Source: Streptomyces sp. NRRL B-24484
GTDB lineage: Bacteria > Actinomycetota > Actinomycetes > Streptomycetales > Streptomycetaceae
Assembly (NCBI RefSeq): GCF_000717715.1
Contig: NZ_JOAI01000020.1
Location: 113,497 to 177,496, forward strand
Direction: 5' to 3'
DNA: 64,000 bases
The position numbers and the translations under genes were made by a program. The notes beneath the pieces are model-generated. The model saw only the letters and a program-made list of their open reading frames with translations, was not told the origin of the DNA and ran no database searches. Below, piece after piece: positions 46,095 through 54,378 of the stretch (position 1 is the first letter of the stretch; each line of letters opens with the position of its first letter).

Positions 46095-46772
46095 GTGACA
46101 GGGTTGTGGGGTGTCCGTCCTCGCTGGCGGACTGACGTCCTCGGTGACTTCTTCTGCCCGGGCTGCGGCGGCGACCGCAACTACCGCCGACAGCACGGCC
46201 GGCGGTGGCTGCGGTTGGTCGGCACCCCGGTCCTGCCGCTCGGCCCGGTCATCGGCAGCGTGCAGTGCACCAGCTGCCACGGGCGCTACGGCGTCGAGGC
46301 GCTGGAGCAGCTCACGTCCGTCCGGCTCGCCGCGATGCTCCGCGACGCCCAGTACACCGTCGCCCTCGCCGTGCTCGCCGCCGGCGGCTCCGGCAGCCGG
46401 GCAGGCCGCGACGCCGCCTGCGCCCTCATCCGCGAGGCCGGCTTCGACGACTGCGGCGAGGCCCAGGTGCTGGCCTCCCTCGCCGCCCTCACCGGCCGCA
46501 GCGGCGGCGAACCGCAGGACGTCGACGACACCGCCGCGAGCGGCGCCGGCGGCCTCGCCATCGAACTCCACGCCGCCCTCGAACCGCTCGCCCCGCACCT
46601 CGCGCCGGCCGGCTGCGAACGCCTCGTCCTGCAGGGCGCCTGGATCGCCCTCGCGGACGGCGGCTACCTGCCGCAGGAGCGGGCCGCCCTCGCCGCCGTC
46701 GGGCGCTGCCTGCGGATCGGACCCCCGCGGGTCGAGGACCTGCTGGAGGCCGCGACCCGCGCCCCGCGCTGA
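46095..46772 (+). CDS. TerB-like protein with an N-terminal zinc ribbon
   Basis: A 225-residue protein. The N-terminal 55 residues carry two CxxC pairs (FFCPGCGGD and VQCTSCHGR) that form a zinc-ribbon pattern. The rest is helical and resembles the TerB/tellurite-resistance-like fold (LTSVRLAAMLRDAQYTVALAVLAAG, then IALADGGYLPQERAALAAV). Function is not known; the resemblance to TerB is moderate. GTG 46095 is preceded by GGGGAG. A single gene between leuA and recO, where streptomycetes often have it. Confidence 0.75.
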   Translation: MTGLWGVRPRWRTDVLGDFFCPGCGGDRNYRRQHGRRWLRLVGTPVLPLGPVIGSVQCTSCHGRYGVEALEQLTSVRLAAMLRDAQYTVALAVLAAGGSGSRAGRDAACALIREAGFDDCGEAQVLASLAALTGRSGGEPQDVDDTAASGAGGLAIELHAALEPLAPHLAPAGCERLVLQGAWIALADGGYLPQERAALAAVGRCLRIGPPRVEDLLEAATRAPR

Positions 46773-47243
46773 CGCCGCACCGTCCCCGTCCACCCCGTTC
46801 CCCGCCGTCCTTCCCCGCCCTCCCCGCGCGTCCCGTTCCTCCGCGCCACCGCCCCCCTGCCGACTTCTGCTCCGCCGTCTCCCGCTCGGCCGTCTCCCGC
46901 TCGGCCGTCTCCCGCTCGGCCGTCTCCCGCTCGGCCGTCTCCCGCTCGGCCGTCTCCCGCTCCGTCGCCTTGTGCTCCGCCGTCCGTCGTGCGCCGGTCT
47001 CCCCGCCGCGCGCCCTTTGACCGGGCCCGACTCCCCCCTCCCGGGCCCGCCGTGTCCCGCACCGAACAGGGCGATCCCCCCGGCCCCGGTGCGGGCTCAC
47101 GGCTGCCCCCGTCCGGTCGTGGGTCCGGTCGTGGGTCCGGTGGTGGGGGCGGATCGGCCGGGTCGGACAGGTGCACCGAAGGGCCGGGCCGGCGTGCGCG
47201 AGAATGGGGGGATGCCCATACTGTCCGCCCGGAGTGTCGCCGC
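46773..47243. other. Intergenic region upstream of recO
   Basis: About 470 bp without a gene. It contains the 15-bp tandem array at 46876-46965 and repeated GGGTCCGGTCGTG words near 47115-47145. The recO promoter should lie near the end, but I see no clear sites. Confidence 0.5.
46876..46965. repeat. 15-bp tandem repeat, six copies
   Basis: Five perfect copies of CGTCTCCCGCTCGGC (46876-46950) and a sixth with three changes. All six frames stay open because 15 is a multiple of three; on the minus strand it would read ERETA repeats, which I do not take as a protein. Confidence 0.9.
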
Positions 47244-47990
47244 ATGAGCCTGTTCCGCGACGACGGCGTGGTCCTGCGCACCCAGAAGCTCGGTGAGGCC
47301 GACCGGATCATCACCCTGCTCACCCGCCAGCACGGCCGGGTCCGCGCGGTCGCCCGCGGCGTGCGCCGCACCAAGTCGAAGTTCGGCGCCCGGCTGGAGC
47401 CGTTCTCCCACGTCGACGTGCAGTTCTTCAGCCGGGGCAGCGACCTGGTCGGCCGTACCCTGCCGCTGTGCACCCAGGTCGAGACCATCGCCCCGTACGG
47501 CGGCCGGATCGTCGGCGACTACGCCCGCTACACCGCCGGCACCGCCATGCTGGAGACCGCCGAGCGCTTCGCCGAGAACGAGGGCGAGCCCGCCGTCCAG
47601 CAGTACCTGCTCCTGGTCGGCGGCCTGCGCACGCTCGCCGCCGGGGAGCACGAGTCGCACCTGGTCCTCGACGCCTTCCTGCTGCGCTCCCTCGCGGTCA
47701 ACGGCTACGGCGCGAGTTTCGGCGCGTGCGCCAAGTGCGGCCTGCCCGGCCCCAACCGGTTCTTCTCGCTCCAGGCCGGCGGCGTGCTCTGCGCCGACTG
47801 TCGGGTCCCTGGAAGTGCCGTACCCTCCCCTGAGACACTGGTCCTGCTCGGCGCACTGCTGTCGGGGGACTGGCAGACGGCGGACTCCTGCGAGCCCCGG
47901 TACTGGCGCGAGGGCAGCGGGCTGGTGGCCGCCTATCTGCAGTGGCACCTGGAGCGGGGTATCCGCTCGATGAGATACGTGGAGAAGTGA
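47244..47990 (+). CDS. recO: DNA repair protein RecO
   Basis: RecO loads RecA on single-stranded DNA with RecR. The 248-residue product has the OB-fold start ([25 protein letters not shown]), [17 protein letters not shown] and a C-terminal zinc finger with CAKCG and CADC. The start ATG 47244 is 9 nt after GGAG. uppS begins 2 nt after its stop, so the two are in one operon. Confidence 0.95.
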   Translation: MSLFRDDGVVLRTQKLGEADRIITLLTRQHGRVRAVARGVRRTKSKFGARLEPFSHVDVQFFSRGSDLVGRTLPLCTQVETIAPYGGRIVGDYARYTAGTAMLETAERFAENEGEPAVQQYLLLVGGLRTLAAGEHESHLVLDAFLLRSLAVNGYGASFGACAKCGLPGPNRFFSLQAGGVLCADCRVPGSAVPSPETLVLLGALLSGDWQTADSCEPRYWREGSGLVAAYLQWHLERGIRSMRYVEK

Positions 47991-47992
47991 GC

Positions 47993-48841
47993 ATGGCAGC
48001 ACGACGGCTCTTCGGCAGCAAGCAGCGGGTGTACGAGACCCCCGCGCCGCACCCGAGCGGCGCCCGCCCGCCGAAGATCCCCGGCGAGCTGGTGCCGAAC
48101 CACGTGGCGTGCGTGATGGACGGCAACGGCCGCTGGGCCAAGGAGCGCGGCCTGCCCCGCACCGAGGGGCACAAGATCGGCGAGGCCGTCGTCCTCGACG
48201 TGCTCCGCGGCTGCCTGGAGATCGGCGTCAAGAACCTCTCGCTCTACGCCTTCTCCACCGAGAACTGGAAGCGGTCCCCGGAAGAGGTGAAGTTCCTGAT
48301 GAACTTCAACCGGGACGTCATCCGCCGCCGCCGCGACGAGATGGACGCCCTGGGCATCCGTATCCGCTGGGCCGGCCGCATGCCGAAGATGTGGAAGAGC
48401 GTCGTCCAGGAGCTCCAGGTCGCCCAGGAGCAGACCAAGGACAACACCGCCATGACGCTGTACTTCTGCGTCAACTACGGCGGCCGGGCCGAGATCGCCG
48501 ACGCCGCCCAGGCCATCGCCCGCGACGTCGCCGCCGGCCGGCTCGACCCGAAGAAGGTCAACGAGAAGACCTTCGCCAAGTACCTGTACTACCCCGACAT
48601 GCCGGACGTCGACCTGTTCCTGCGTCCCAGCGGCGAGCAGCGCACCTCCAACTTCCTCGCCTGGCAGTCCGCCTACGCCGAGTTCGTCTTCCAGGACGTG
48701 CTCTGGCCGGACTTCGACCGCCGTGACCTGTGGCGCGCCTGCGAGCAGTACGCGCGGCGCGACCGCCGCTTCGGCGGGGCGATCCCCAACGAGGTGGAGG
48801 CCGCCGAGGCCGCCGCCGCGGAGGTCCCGGCACAGCGCTGA
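47993..48841 (+). CDS. uppS: Isoprenyl transferase (undecaprenyl diphosphate synthase family)
   Basis: The enzyme makes the polyprenyl diphosphate carrier for cell-wall precursors by cis-prenyl transfer. The 282-residue product has [21 protein letters not shown] with the catalytic Asp, [13 protein letters not shown], and [23 protein letters not shown] is 8 nt before ATG 47993. It is downstream of recO and ends in a shared hairpin. Confidence 0.95.
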   Translation: MAARRLFGSKQRVYETPAPHPSGARPPKIPGELVPNHVACVMDGNGRWAKERGLPRTEGHKIGEAVVLDVLRGCLEIGVKNLSLYAFSTENWKRSPEEVKFLMNFNRDVIRRRRDEMDALGIRIRWAGRMPKMWKSVVQELQVAQEQTKDNTAMTLYFCVNYGGRAEIADAAQAIARDVAAGRLDPKKVNEKTFAKYLYYPDMPDVDLFLRPSGEQRTSNFLAWQSAYAEFVFQDVLWPDFDRRDLWRACEQYARRDRRFGGAIPNEVEAAEAAAAEVPAQR

Positions 48842-48864
48842 CGGGCGCACCTGCCTGCTGCGTG

Positions 48865-48906
48865 CACGCGAGAGGCCCGGGCCGACCGGCCCGGGCCTCT
48901 CGCGTG
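48865..48906. terminator. Bidirectional terminator between uppS and zur
   Basis: A perfect 19-bp stem (48865-48883 with 48888-48906) on a 4-nt loop GACC between convergent genes. It is the longest perfect terminator stem in the window. Confidence 0.9.
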
Positions 48907-48971
48907 TTCGGTTGCCGTGCTGTTCAGCTGCCGTGCCGTTCACGTGCCGGCGCTGTTCGGGCGCCGCGCGG

Positions 48972-49382
48972 TCAGGGCTTCTGCGCGCAGTTCCCGCAGG
49001 TGCCGAAGATCTCCAGGGTGTGCGCGATGTCGCTGAAGCCGTGCTCGGCGGCGACCGCGTTCGCCCAGTGCTCCACCGCCGGACCCTCCACCTCGACCGT
49101 CGCACCACAGCTGCGGCACACCAGGTGGTGGTGGTGCCCGCTGCTGCACCGCCGGTAGACCGCCTCGCCCTCGGCCGTCCGCAGCACGTCCACCTCACCG
49201 GCCTCGGCGAGGGACTGCAGCGTGCGGTAGACCGTGGTCAGACCCACCGAGTCGCCCCGGTGCTTGAGCATGTCGTGCAGTTCCTGCGCGCTGCGGAAGT
49301 CCTCGATCTCGTCCAGCGCCGCCGAGACGGCGGCTCGCTGCCGAGTGGATCGGGCTCGCGGCGTCGGGCCTGCGGTGGTCAC
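48972..49382 (-). CDS. zur: Zinc uptake regulator Zur (Fur family)
   Basis: A 136-residue Fur-family repressor with the winged helix (FRSAQELHDMLKHRGDSVGLTTVYRTL), the metal-binding CSSGHHHHLVCRSCG region and the C-terminal CGNC, giving two CxxC pairs for structural zinc. Its place at the end of the znu operon identifies it as Zur rather than Fur. AGGAGG lies 7-8 nt before GTG 49382. It should repress this operon when zinc is present. Confidence 0.9.
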   Translation of the reverse strand: MTTAGPTPRARSTRQRAAVSAALDEIEDFRSAQELHDMLKHRGDSVGLTTVYRTLQSLAEAGEVDVLRTAEGEAVYRRCSSGHHHHLVCRSCGATVEVEGPAVEHWANAVAAEHGFSDIAHTLEIFGTCGNCAQKP

Positions 49383-49417
49383 CGTGGGTCCTCCTGGGGG
49401 TGGGATGCTGTCGCACC

Positions 49418-50407
49418 TCATTGTGCCAGCCCCCGGCCCGCGGACGGCTCGCTCTCGCGCCGTCCGTCCCGGCCCTCGGACGCCCCCTCCCGGCCCGCCG
49501 CCCCCTCCCGGCCCGCTGCCGCGGCCCGGCCCGCCGACTGGGCGGGCAGTACCACGTCGCAGACCTCGGGACCGGAGTCCGGCGCTGCCCGGTGGCGCCG
49601 CCGGGCCAGCGGCCCCGCCACCGCACCCAGCAGGGCGAAGGCGGCGATCGCCAGCAGCACGATGGCCGGACCGGACGGCACGTCCGCCTGGTACGAGCCG
49701 GCCACGCCGAACACCGCCACGGTGATCCCCAGGCCGACCGCCGCCGCCTGGGTCGCCCGGAAGGAACGCGTCACCTGCTGCGCCGCCGCTACCGGGACGA
49801 CCATCAGCGCACTGACGAGCAGCAGGCCGACCACCCGCATCGCCACCGTGACGGTGACCGCGGCCATCACGGCCAGCAGCAGGTTGAGCAGCCGGACGGG
49901 GATGCCGGTCACCCGGGCGAACTCCTCGTCCTGGCAGATCGCGAACAGCTGGCGGCGCAGCCCGAAGGTGACGGCCACGACCACCGCGGCGAGCACCGCG
50001 ATGGTGGTGAGGTCGCCGGGGCCGACCGTGAGGATCGATCCCCACAGGTAGCTCTCCAGGTTGCCGCTGCCGGCCTGGGCGCTCACGCTGACCAGCAGCT
50101 TCCCGCAGGCCATGCCGCCGTAGAAGAGCATCGCGAGGGCGATGTCGCCGCGCTGGTTGCCGCGCGAGCGGACGAGTTCCATCACGACCGCGCCCAGGAC
50201 GCAGACCACGACGGCCATCCAGACCGGGCTGGTCTGGAACAGGAAGCCGAGGCCGACGCCGGTGAGGGCGACGTGCCCGATGCCGTCGCCCATCAGCGCC
50301 TGACGCCGCTGCACCAGGTAGACGCCGACGGCCGGCGCGGTGATCCCGACCAGCACGGCGGCGACGAGCGCCCGCTGCATGAAGTCGAACTGGAGCATCT
50401 CGATCAT
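49418..50407 (-). CDS. znuB: Zinc ABC transporter permease
   Basis: A 329-residue ABC-3 family permease with about eight to nine membrane segments and family blocks RRQALMGDGIGHVALTGVGLG and VGLLLVSALMVVPVAAAQ. A long Ala/Gly/Arg-rich C-terminal tail (about 275-329) is unusual. It imports zinc with ZnuC and ZnuA. ATG 50407 overlaps the stop of the upstream ATPase gene by 4 nt, so the two are translationally coupled. Confidence 0.92.
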   Translation of the reverse strand: MIEMLQFDFMQRALVAAVLVGITAPAVGVYLVQRRQALMGDGIGHVALTGVGLGFLFQTSPVWMAVVVCVLGAVVMELVRSRGNQRGDIALAMLFYGGMACGKLLVSVSAQAGSGNLESYLWGSILTVGPGDLTTIAVLAAVVVAVTFGLRRQLFAICQDEEFARVTGIPVRLLNLLLAVMAAVTVTVAMRVVGLLLVSALMVVPVAAAQQVTRSFRATQAAAVGLGITVAVFGVAGSYQADVPSGPAIVLLAIAAFALLGAVAGPLARRRHRAAPDSGPEVCDVVLPAQSAGRAAAAGREGAAGREGASEGRDGRRESEPSAGRGLAQ

Positions 50408-51369
50408 GCGAGCAGTCCTCGGGGGTGGGTGTGGTCGTCGGCGTGCGGGTGGACGTGGTCGTGGCCGGGCAGCGCGTGCTGCCCGACGCCCTGGGGCGGC
50501 GGGCCGTCGTGCGCCACGCAGCCGTCGCGCAGCACCACGGCGCGGTCGATGAGCGGCTCCAGCGGGCCGAGTTCGTGCAGGACGAGCAGGACGGCGCAGC
50601 CGCGCTCGGCCTCCCGGCGGAGGATCTCGGCGAGCACCTGCTGGCTCGCGACGTCGACGCCGGCCATCGGCTCGTCCATGATCAACAGGTCCGGTTCGCC
50701 GACCAGCGCGCGGGCGATCAGCACCCGCTGGTGCTGGCCGCCGGAGAGCCCGGCCACGCCGTCCTCGGCGCGGTCCAGCATGCCGACCGCGGTCAGCGCC
50801 CGGTCGACCGCGAGGCGGTCGCGCCGGCGGAAGGGCAGCAGCCGGTGCTGCGGCAGCCGCCCGGTGGAGACCACCTCGCGGACGGTCGCCGGAACGCCGC
50901 CGGCGGCGGTGGTGCGCTGCGGCACGTAGCCGATCCGGCGCCAGTCGCGGAACGAGCGGTACGGGGTGCCGAACAGCTCCAGGCGTCCGTGGTCCAGCGG
51001 GACGCCGCCGATCACCGCCTTCACGGTGGTCGACTTGCCCGAGCCGTTGGCGCCGAGCAGGGCCACCACCTCGCCGGGGCGGACGGTGAGGTCGACGCCG
51101 CGCAGCACCGGGCGGCCGCCGACCGAGGCGGCGGCCTCGCGGAGGTGGACGGCGGGCGGCCCGCCGTCGGCGGCGGCGTCGGCCGTAGCGGTCGTTTCGG
51201 CGGCGGCGTCGGCCGTGGTGGTCGTTTCGGCGGCGGCGTCGGCCGTGGTGGTCGTGGCGGTCGTCCCTGTGGCGGCGTCGGCCGTGGTGGTCGTCCTGGT
51301 GGCGGTGGTCGCTTCGTGGGCGGTGGGGGCTTCGGGCGCGGTGGCGCGCTCGGGGAGGACTGGGCTCAT
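50404..51369 (-). CDS. znuC: Zinc ABC transporter ATP-binding protein
   Basis: A 321-residue ATPase with Walker A GANGSGKST, signature LSGGQHQR and Walker B LLIMDEPMAG. Two odd ends are present: about 70 N-terminal residues made of Thr/Ala/Asp repeats (TTTTADAAAE type, 30-bp DNA period), and a His-rich C-terminus (HDHVHPHADDHTHPRG) that may bind zinc. The ATPase domain proper begins at about residue 72 (PAVHLREAAASV), so a shorter start is possible, though I see none better. Confidence 0.9.
   Translation of the reverse strand: MSPVLPERATAPEAPTAHEATTATRTTTTADAATGTTATTTTADAAAETTTTADAAAETTATADAAADGGPPAVHLREAAASVGGRPVLRGVDLTVRPGEVVALLGANGSGKSTTVKAVIGGVPLDHGRLELFGTPYRSFRDWRRIGYVPQRTTAAGGVPATVREVVSTGRLPQHRLLPFRRRDRLAVDRALTAVGMLDRAEDGVAGLSGGQHQRVLIARALVGEPDLLIMDEPMAGVDVASQQVLAEILRREAERGCAVLLVLHELGPLEPLIDRAVVLRDGCVAHDGPPPQGVGQHALPGHDHVHPHADDHTHPRGLLA
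51160..51300. repeat. 30-bp repeats inside the znuC N-terminal region
   Basis: About three to four degenerate copies of a 30-bp unit rich in GGCGGCGTCGGCC, coding Thr/Ala-rich decapeptides. Repeat expansion of this kind is common in unstructured tails. Confidence 0.7.
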
Positions 51370-51383
51370 GGCGTGGTGTCCCG

Positions 51384-52355
51384 TCAGCTGGTGGCGCCGA
51401 GCGCCGCCCGGAGGTTGGTCAGGTTCTGCCGCATCACGGAGAAGTAGTCGCCCTTGCCGCCCTTGATGCCCTCGATGGGGTCGAGCACGGCGGTCTGCAG
51501 CTTCAGGTCCTTGGCGACGCTGGTGGCGAGCGCGGGGCTCACCAGGCTCTCGAAGAAGATGGTGGTGACGCCGTGCTCGCGGGCCGCCTGCTGGATCGCG
51601 GCGAGCCGGGCCGGGCTGGGCTCGGCCTCCGGGTCGACCCCGTTGATCGCTATCTGCTCCAGGCCGTAGTGGTCGGCGAGGTAGCCGAAGGCGGCGTGGC
51701 TGGTGACGAAGGCCTTCCCCTTCGAGCCCTTCAGACCGTCCTGGAAGTCCTTGTCCAGCGCGGCGAGGCGAGTGACCAGGTCGGCGGTGTTCTTCCGGTA
51801 GTCGGCCGCGTGCGCCGGGTCGGCCTTCGCGAACTCCGCACCGACCGCCTCGGCGACCGCCGCGTACCGCGTCGGGTCGAGCCAGATGTGCGGGTCACCG
51901 GCCGGGCCGCCGTGCTCGTGACCGTGGCCGTCGGCCTCCTCGCCGCCCTCGTCGAGGTGGTGGTCGACCAGGGGGGAGGAGGCGGTGGCGTCGACGATGT
52001 GCCGGGAGTGGGACTGCTCGACCGCCTTGTCGACCGTCGGCTGCAGCCCCTTCAGGTACAGCACGGCGCCGGCCTTCTGGACGGCGCCGACCTGCTTGGC
52101 GGTGAGTTCGAGGTCGTGCGGCTCCACGCCGGCGGCCGTCAGATCCGTCACCTTCACGTGCTCGCCGCCGATCTGCGCGGCGAGGAACTCCATCGGATAG
52201 AAGGACGCGACCACCGACATTCTGCCGCCGGCGTCCTGCGCACTGCTGGTGCCGCCGCAGGCCGTCAGCCCGAGGGCGGCGGCGAGGGCGGTGGCAGTGA
52301 GGGCGACGGCCTTGGCGGGGCGGCTGGTGCCGCCGGAGGGTCGAGGGAGCGTCAT
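51384..52355 (-). CDS. znuA: Zinc ABC transporter substrate-binding lipoprotein
   Basis: A 323-residue cluster A-I binding protein. It has a lipoprotein signal peptide with lipobox LTAC (Cys about residue 33), VVASFYPMEFLAAQIGG, GVEPHDLELTAKQ with the first zinc His, the His-rich loop DGHGHEHGG, DPHIWLDPTRY and SHAAFGYLADHYGL. The His-rich loop favours zinc over manganese. ATG 52355 gives MTLPRPSGG; ATG 52370 adds five residues. It is the first gene of znuA-znuC-znuB-zur and its start lies under a Zur-box-like site. Confidence 0.93.
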   Translation of the reverse strand: MTLPRPSGGTSRPAKAVALTATALAAALGLTACGGTSSAQDAGGRMSVVASFYPMEFLAAQIGGEHVKVTDLTAAGVEPHDLELTAKQVGAVQKAGAVLYLKGLQPTVDKAVEQSHSRHIVDATASSPLVDHHLDEGGEEADGHGHEHGGPAGDPHIWLDPTRYAAVAEAVGAEFAKADPAHAADYRKNTADLVTRLAALDKDFQDGLKGSKGKAFVTSHAAFGYLADHYGLEQIAINGVDPEAEPSPARLAAIQQAAREHGVTTIFFESLVSPALATSVAKDLKLQTAVLDPIEGIKGGKGDYFSVMRQNLTNLRAALGATS

Positions 52356-52369
52356 GACAACCATTCTCA
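52355..52369. promoter_or_regulatory. Zur-box-like site overlapping the znuA start
   Basis: TGACAACCATTCTCA resembles the reverse half of a Streptomyces Zur box (TGAAAATGATTTTCA type). It touches the znuA ATG, so binding would block translation start or early elongation. Confidence 0.55.
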
Positions 52370-52376
52370 TCTTATG

Positions 52377-52391
52377 TGGAAATGATTGTCA
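52377..52391. promoter_or_regulatory. Zur box upstream of znuA
   Basis: TGGAAATGATTGTCA matches the Zur-box core AATGATT with TCA at the end, 22 bp upstream of znuA. It is AT-rich in a GC-rich region. With zur at the end of the operon this is a clear feedback site. Confidence 0.75.
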
Positions 52392-52392
52392 A

Positions 52393-52410
52393 CTCACCCG
52401 ATCGGGTGAG
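52393..52410. promoter_or_regulatory. 18-bp perfect palindrome next to the Zur box
   Basis: CTCACCCGATCGGGTGAG is a perfect palindrome adjoining the Zur box. It has no loop, so an operator is more likely than a terminator. No regulator can be assigned. Confidence 0.5.
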
Positions 52411-52515
52411 CGGTGTCCGCTGCGCGGGTGGACCGCCGTGGGCCGGGGGAGTGGCCGCCCGGTCCGGCGGGTGTGCGGAGCGGCGACGGGCGGTGGGACG
52501 ACCCGCACGGCTGAA

Positions 52516-52632
52516 CCGGACCGCTGAGCCGGACCGCCGGACCGGACCGCTGAGCCGGACCGCCGGCCCAGACCGCTGAGCCGGACCGCTGAGCCGGATC
52601 GCTTAACCGGACCGCTTAACCGGAGCGTCCGA
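52516..52632. repeat. 13-bp tandem repeat, nine copies
   Basis: Nine 13-bp units of the form CCGGACCGCTGAG (52516-52632), several perfect and the last ones altered to CCGGACCGCTTAA. It occupies the middle of the 455-bp gap between znuA and glyS; the rest of that gap after 52632 probably holds the glyS promoter. Confidence 0.9.
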
Positions 52633-52810
52633 CCGCGCGGTGTCCGGCGGACGTGCGCGGCGGCTCTGCGGGGCCTCGGGGACTCCGCCGGAACATGCGG
52701 TGCGGCCGATACTGATGTGACTGCACCACCCCCGATCCCGGTAACCTGAGGTATTCGGGTGCGCGCAACCAGCCGCGCCCAGACCGTGCCGTCGTACTGA
52801 AGAGAGCACT

Positions 52811-54193
<1,383 letters not shown>

Positions 54194-54247
54194 CCCCGGT
54201 ACGACCGATCGGGTCCGATCGACCCGAGCCGACCTTCCCGGTCTGCT

Positions 54248-54293
54248 GACTCGGCCCCCTCACTGCAGTTCTCTGCGATGAGGGGGCCGAGTC
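54248..54293. terminator. Terminator between glyS and the convergent hypothetical gene
   Basis: A perfect 15-bp stem (54248-54262 with 54279-54293) with a 16-nt loop, 54 bp after the glyS stop. Confidence 0.85.
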
Positions 54294-54378
54294 GTTCGCC
54301 GCCGGGGCGGGCCCGCGCTGCCGGGACTGGCCTACGCCGTGGTGGGTGGGCCTGCGCCGCGGGGGTGAGTGGACGGGG

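Noticed and set aside
46876-46965. A CRISPR array
   Set aside because: The units are contiguous 15-bp copies without spacers, and there are no cas genes.
46489-47100. A minus-strand protein with ERETA repeats
   Set aside because: It comes only from the 15-bp tandem DNA repeat, which keeps all frames open; there is no ribosome binding site or conserved end.
52516-52632. A CRISPR or origin iteron array
   Set aside because: The 13-bp units have no spacers, and there are no replication genes or DnaA boxes beside them.
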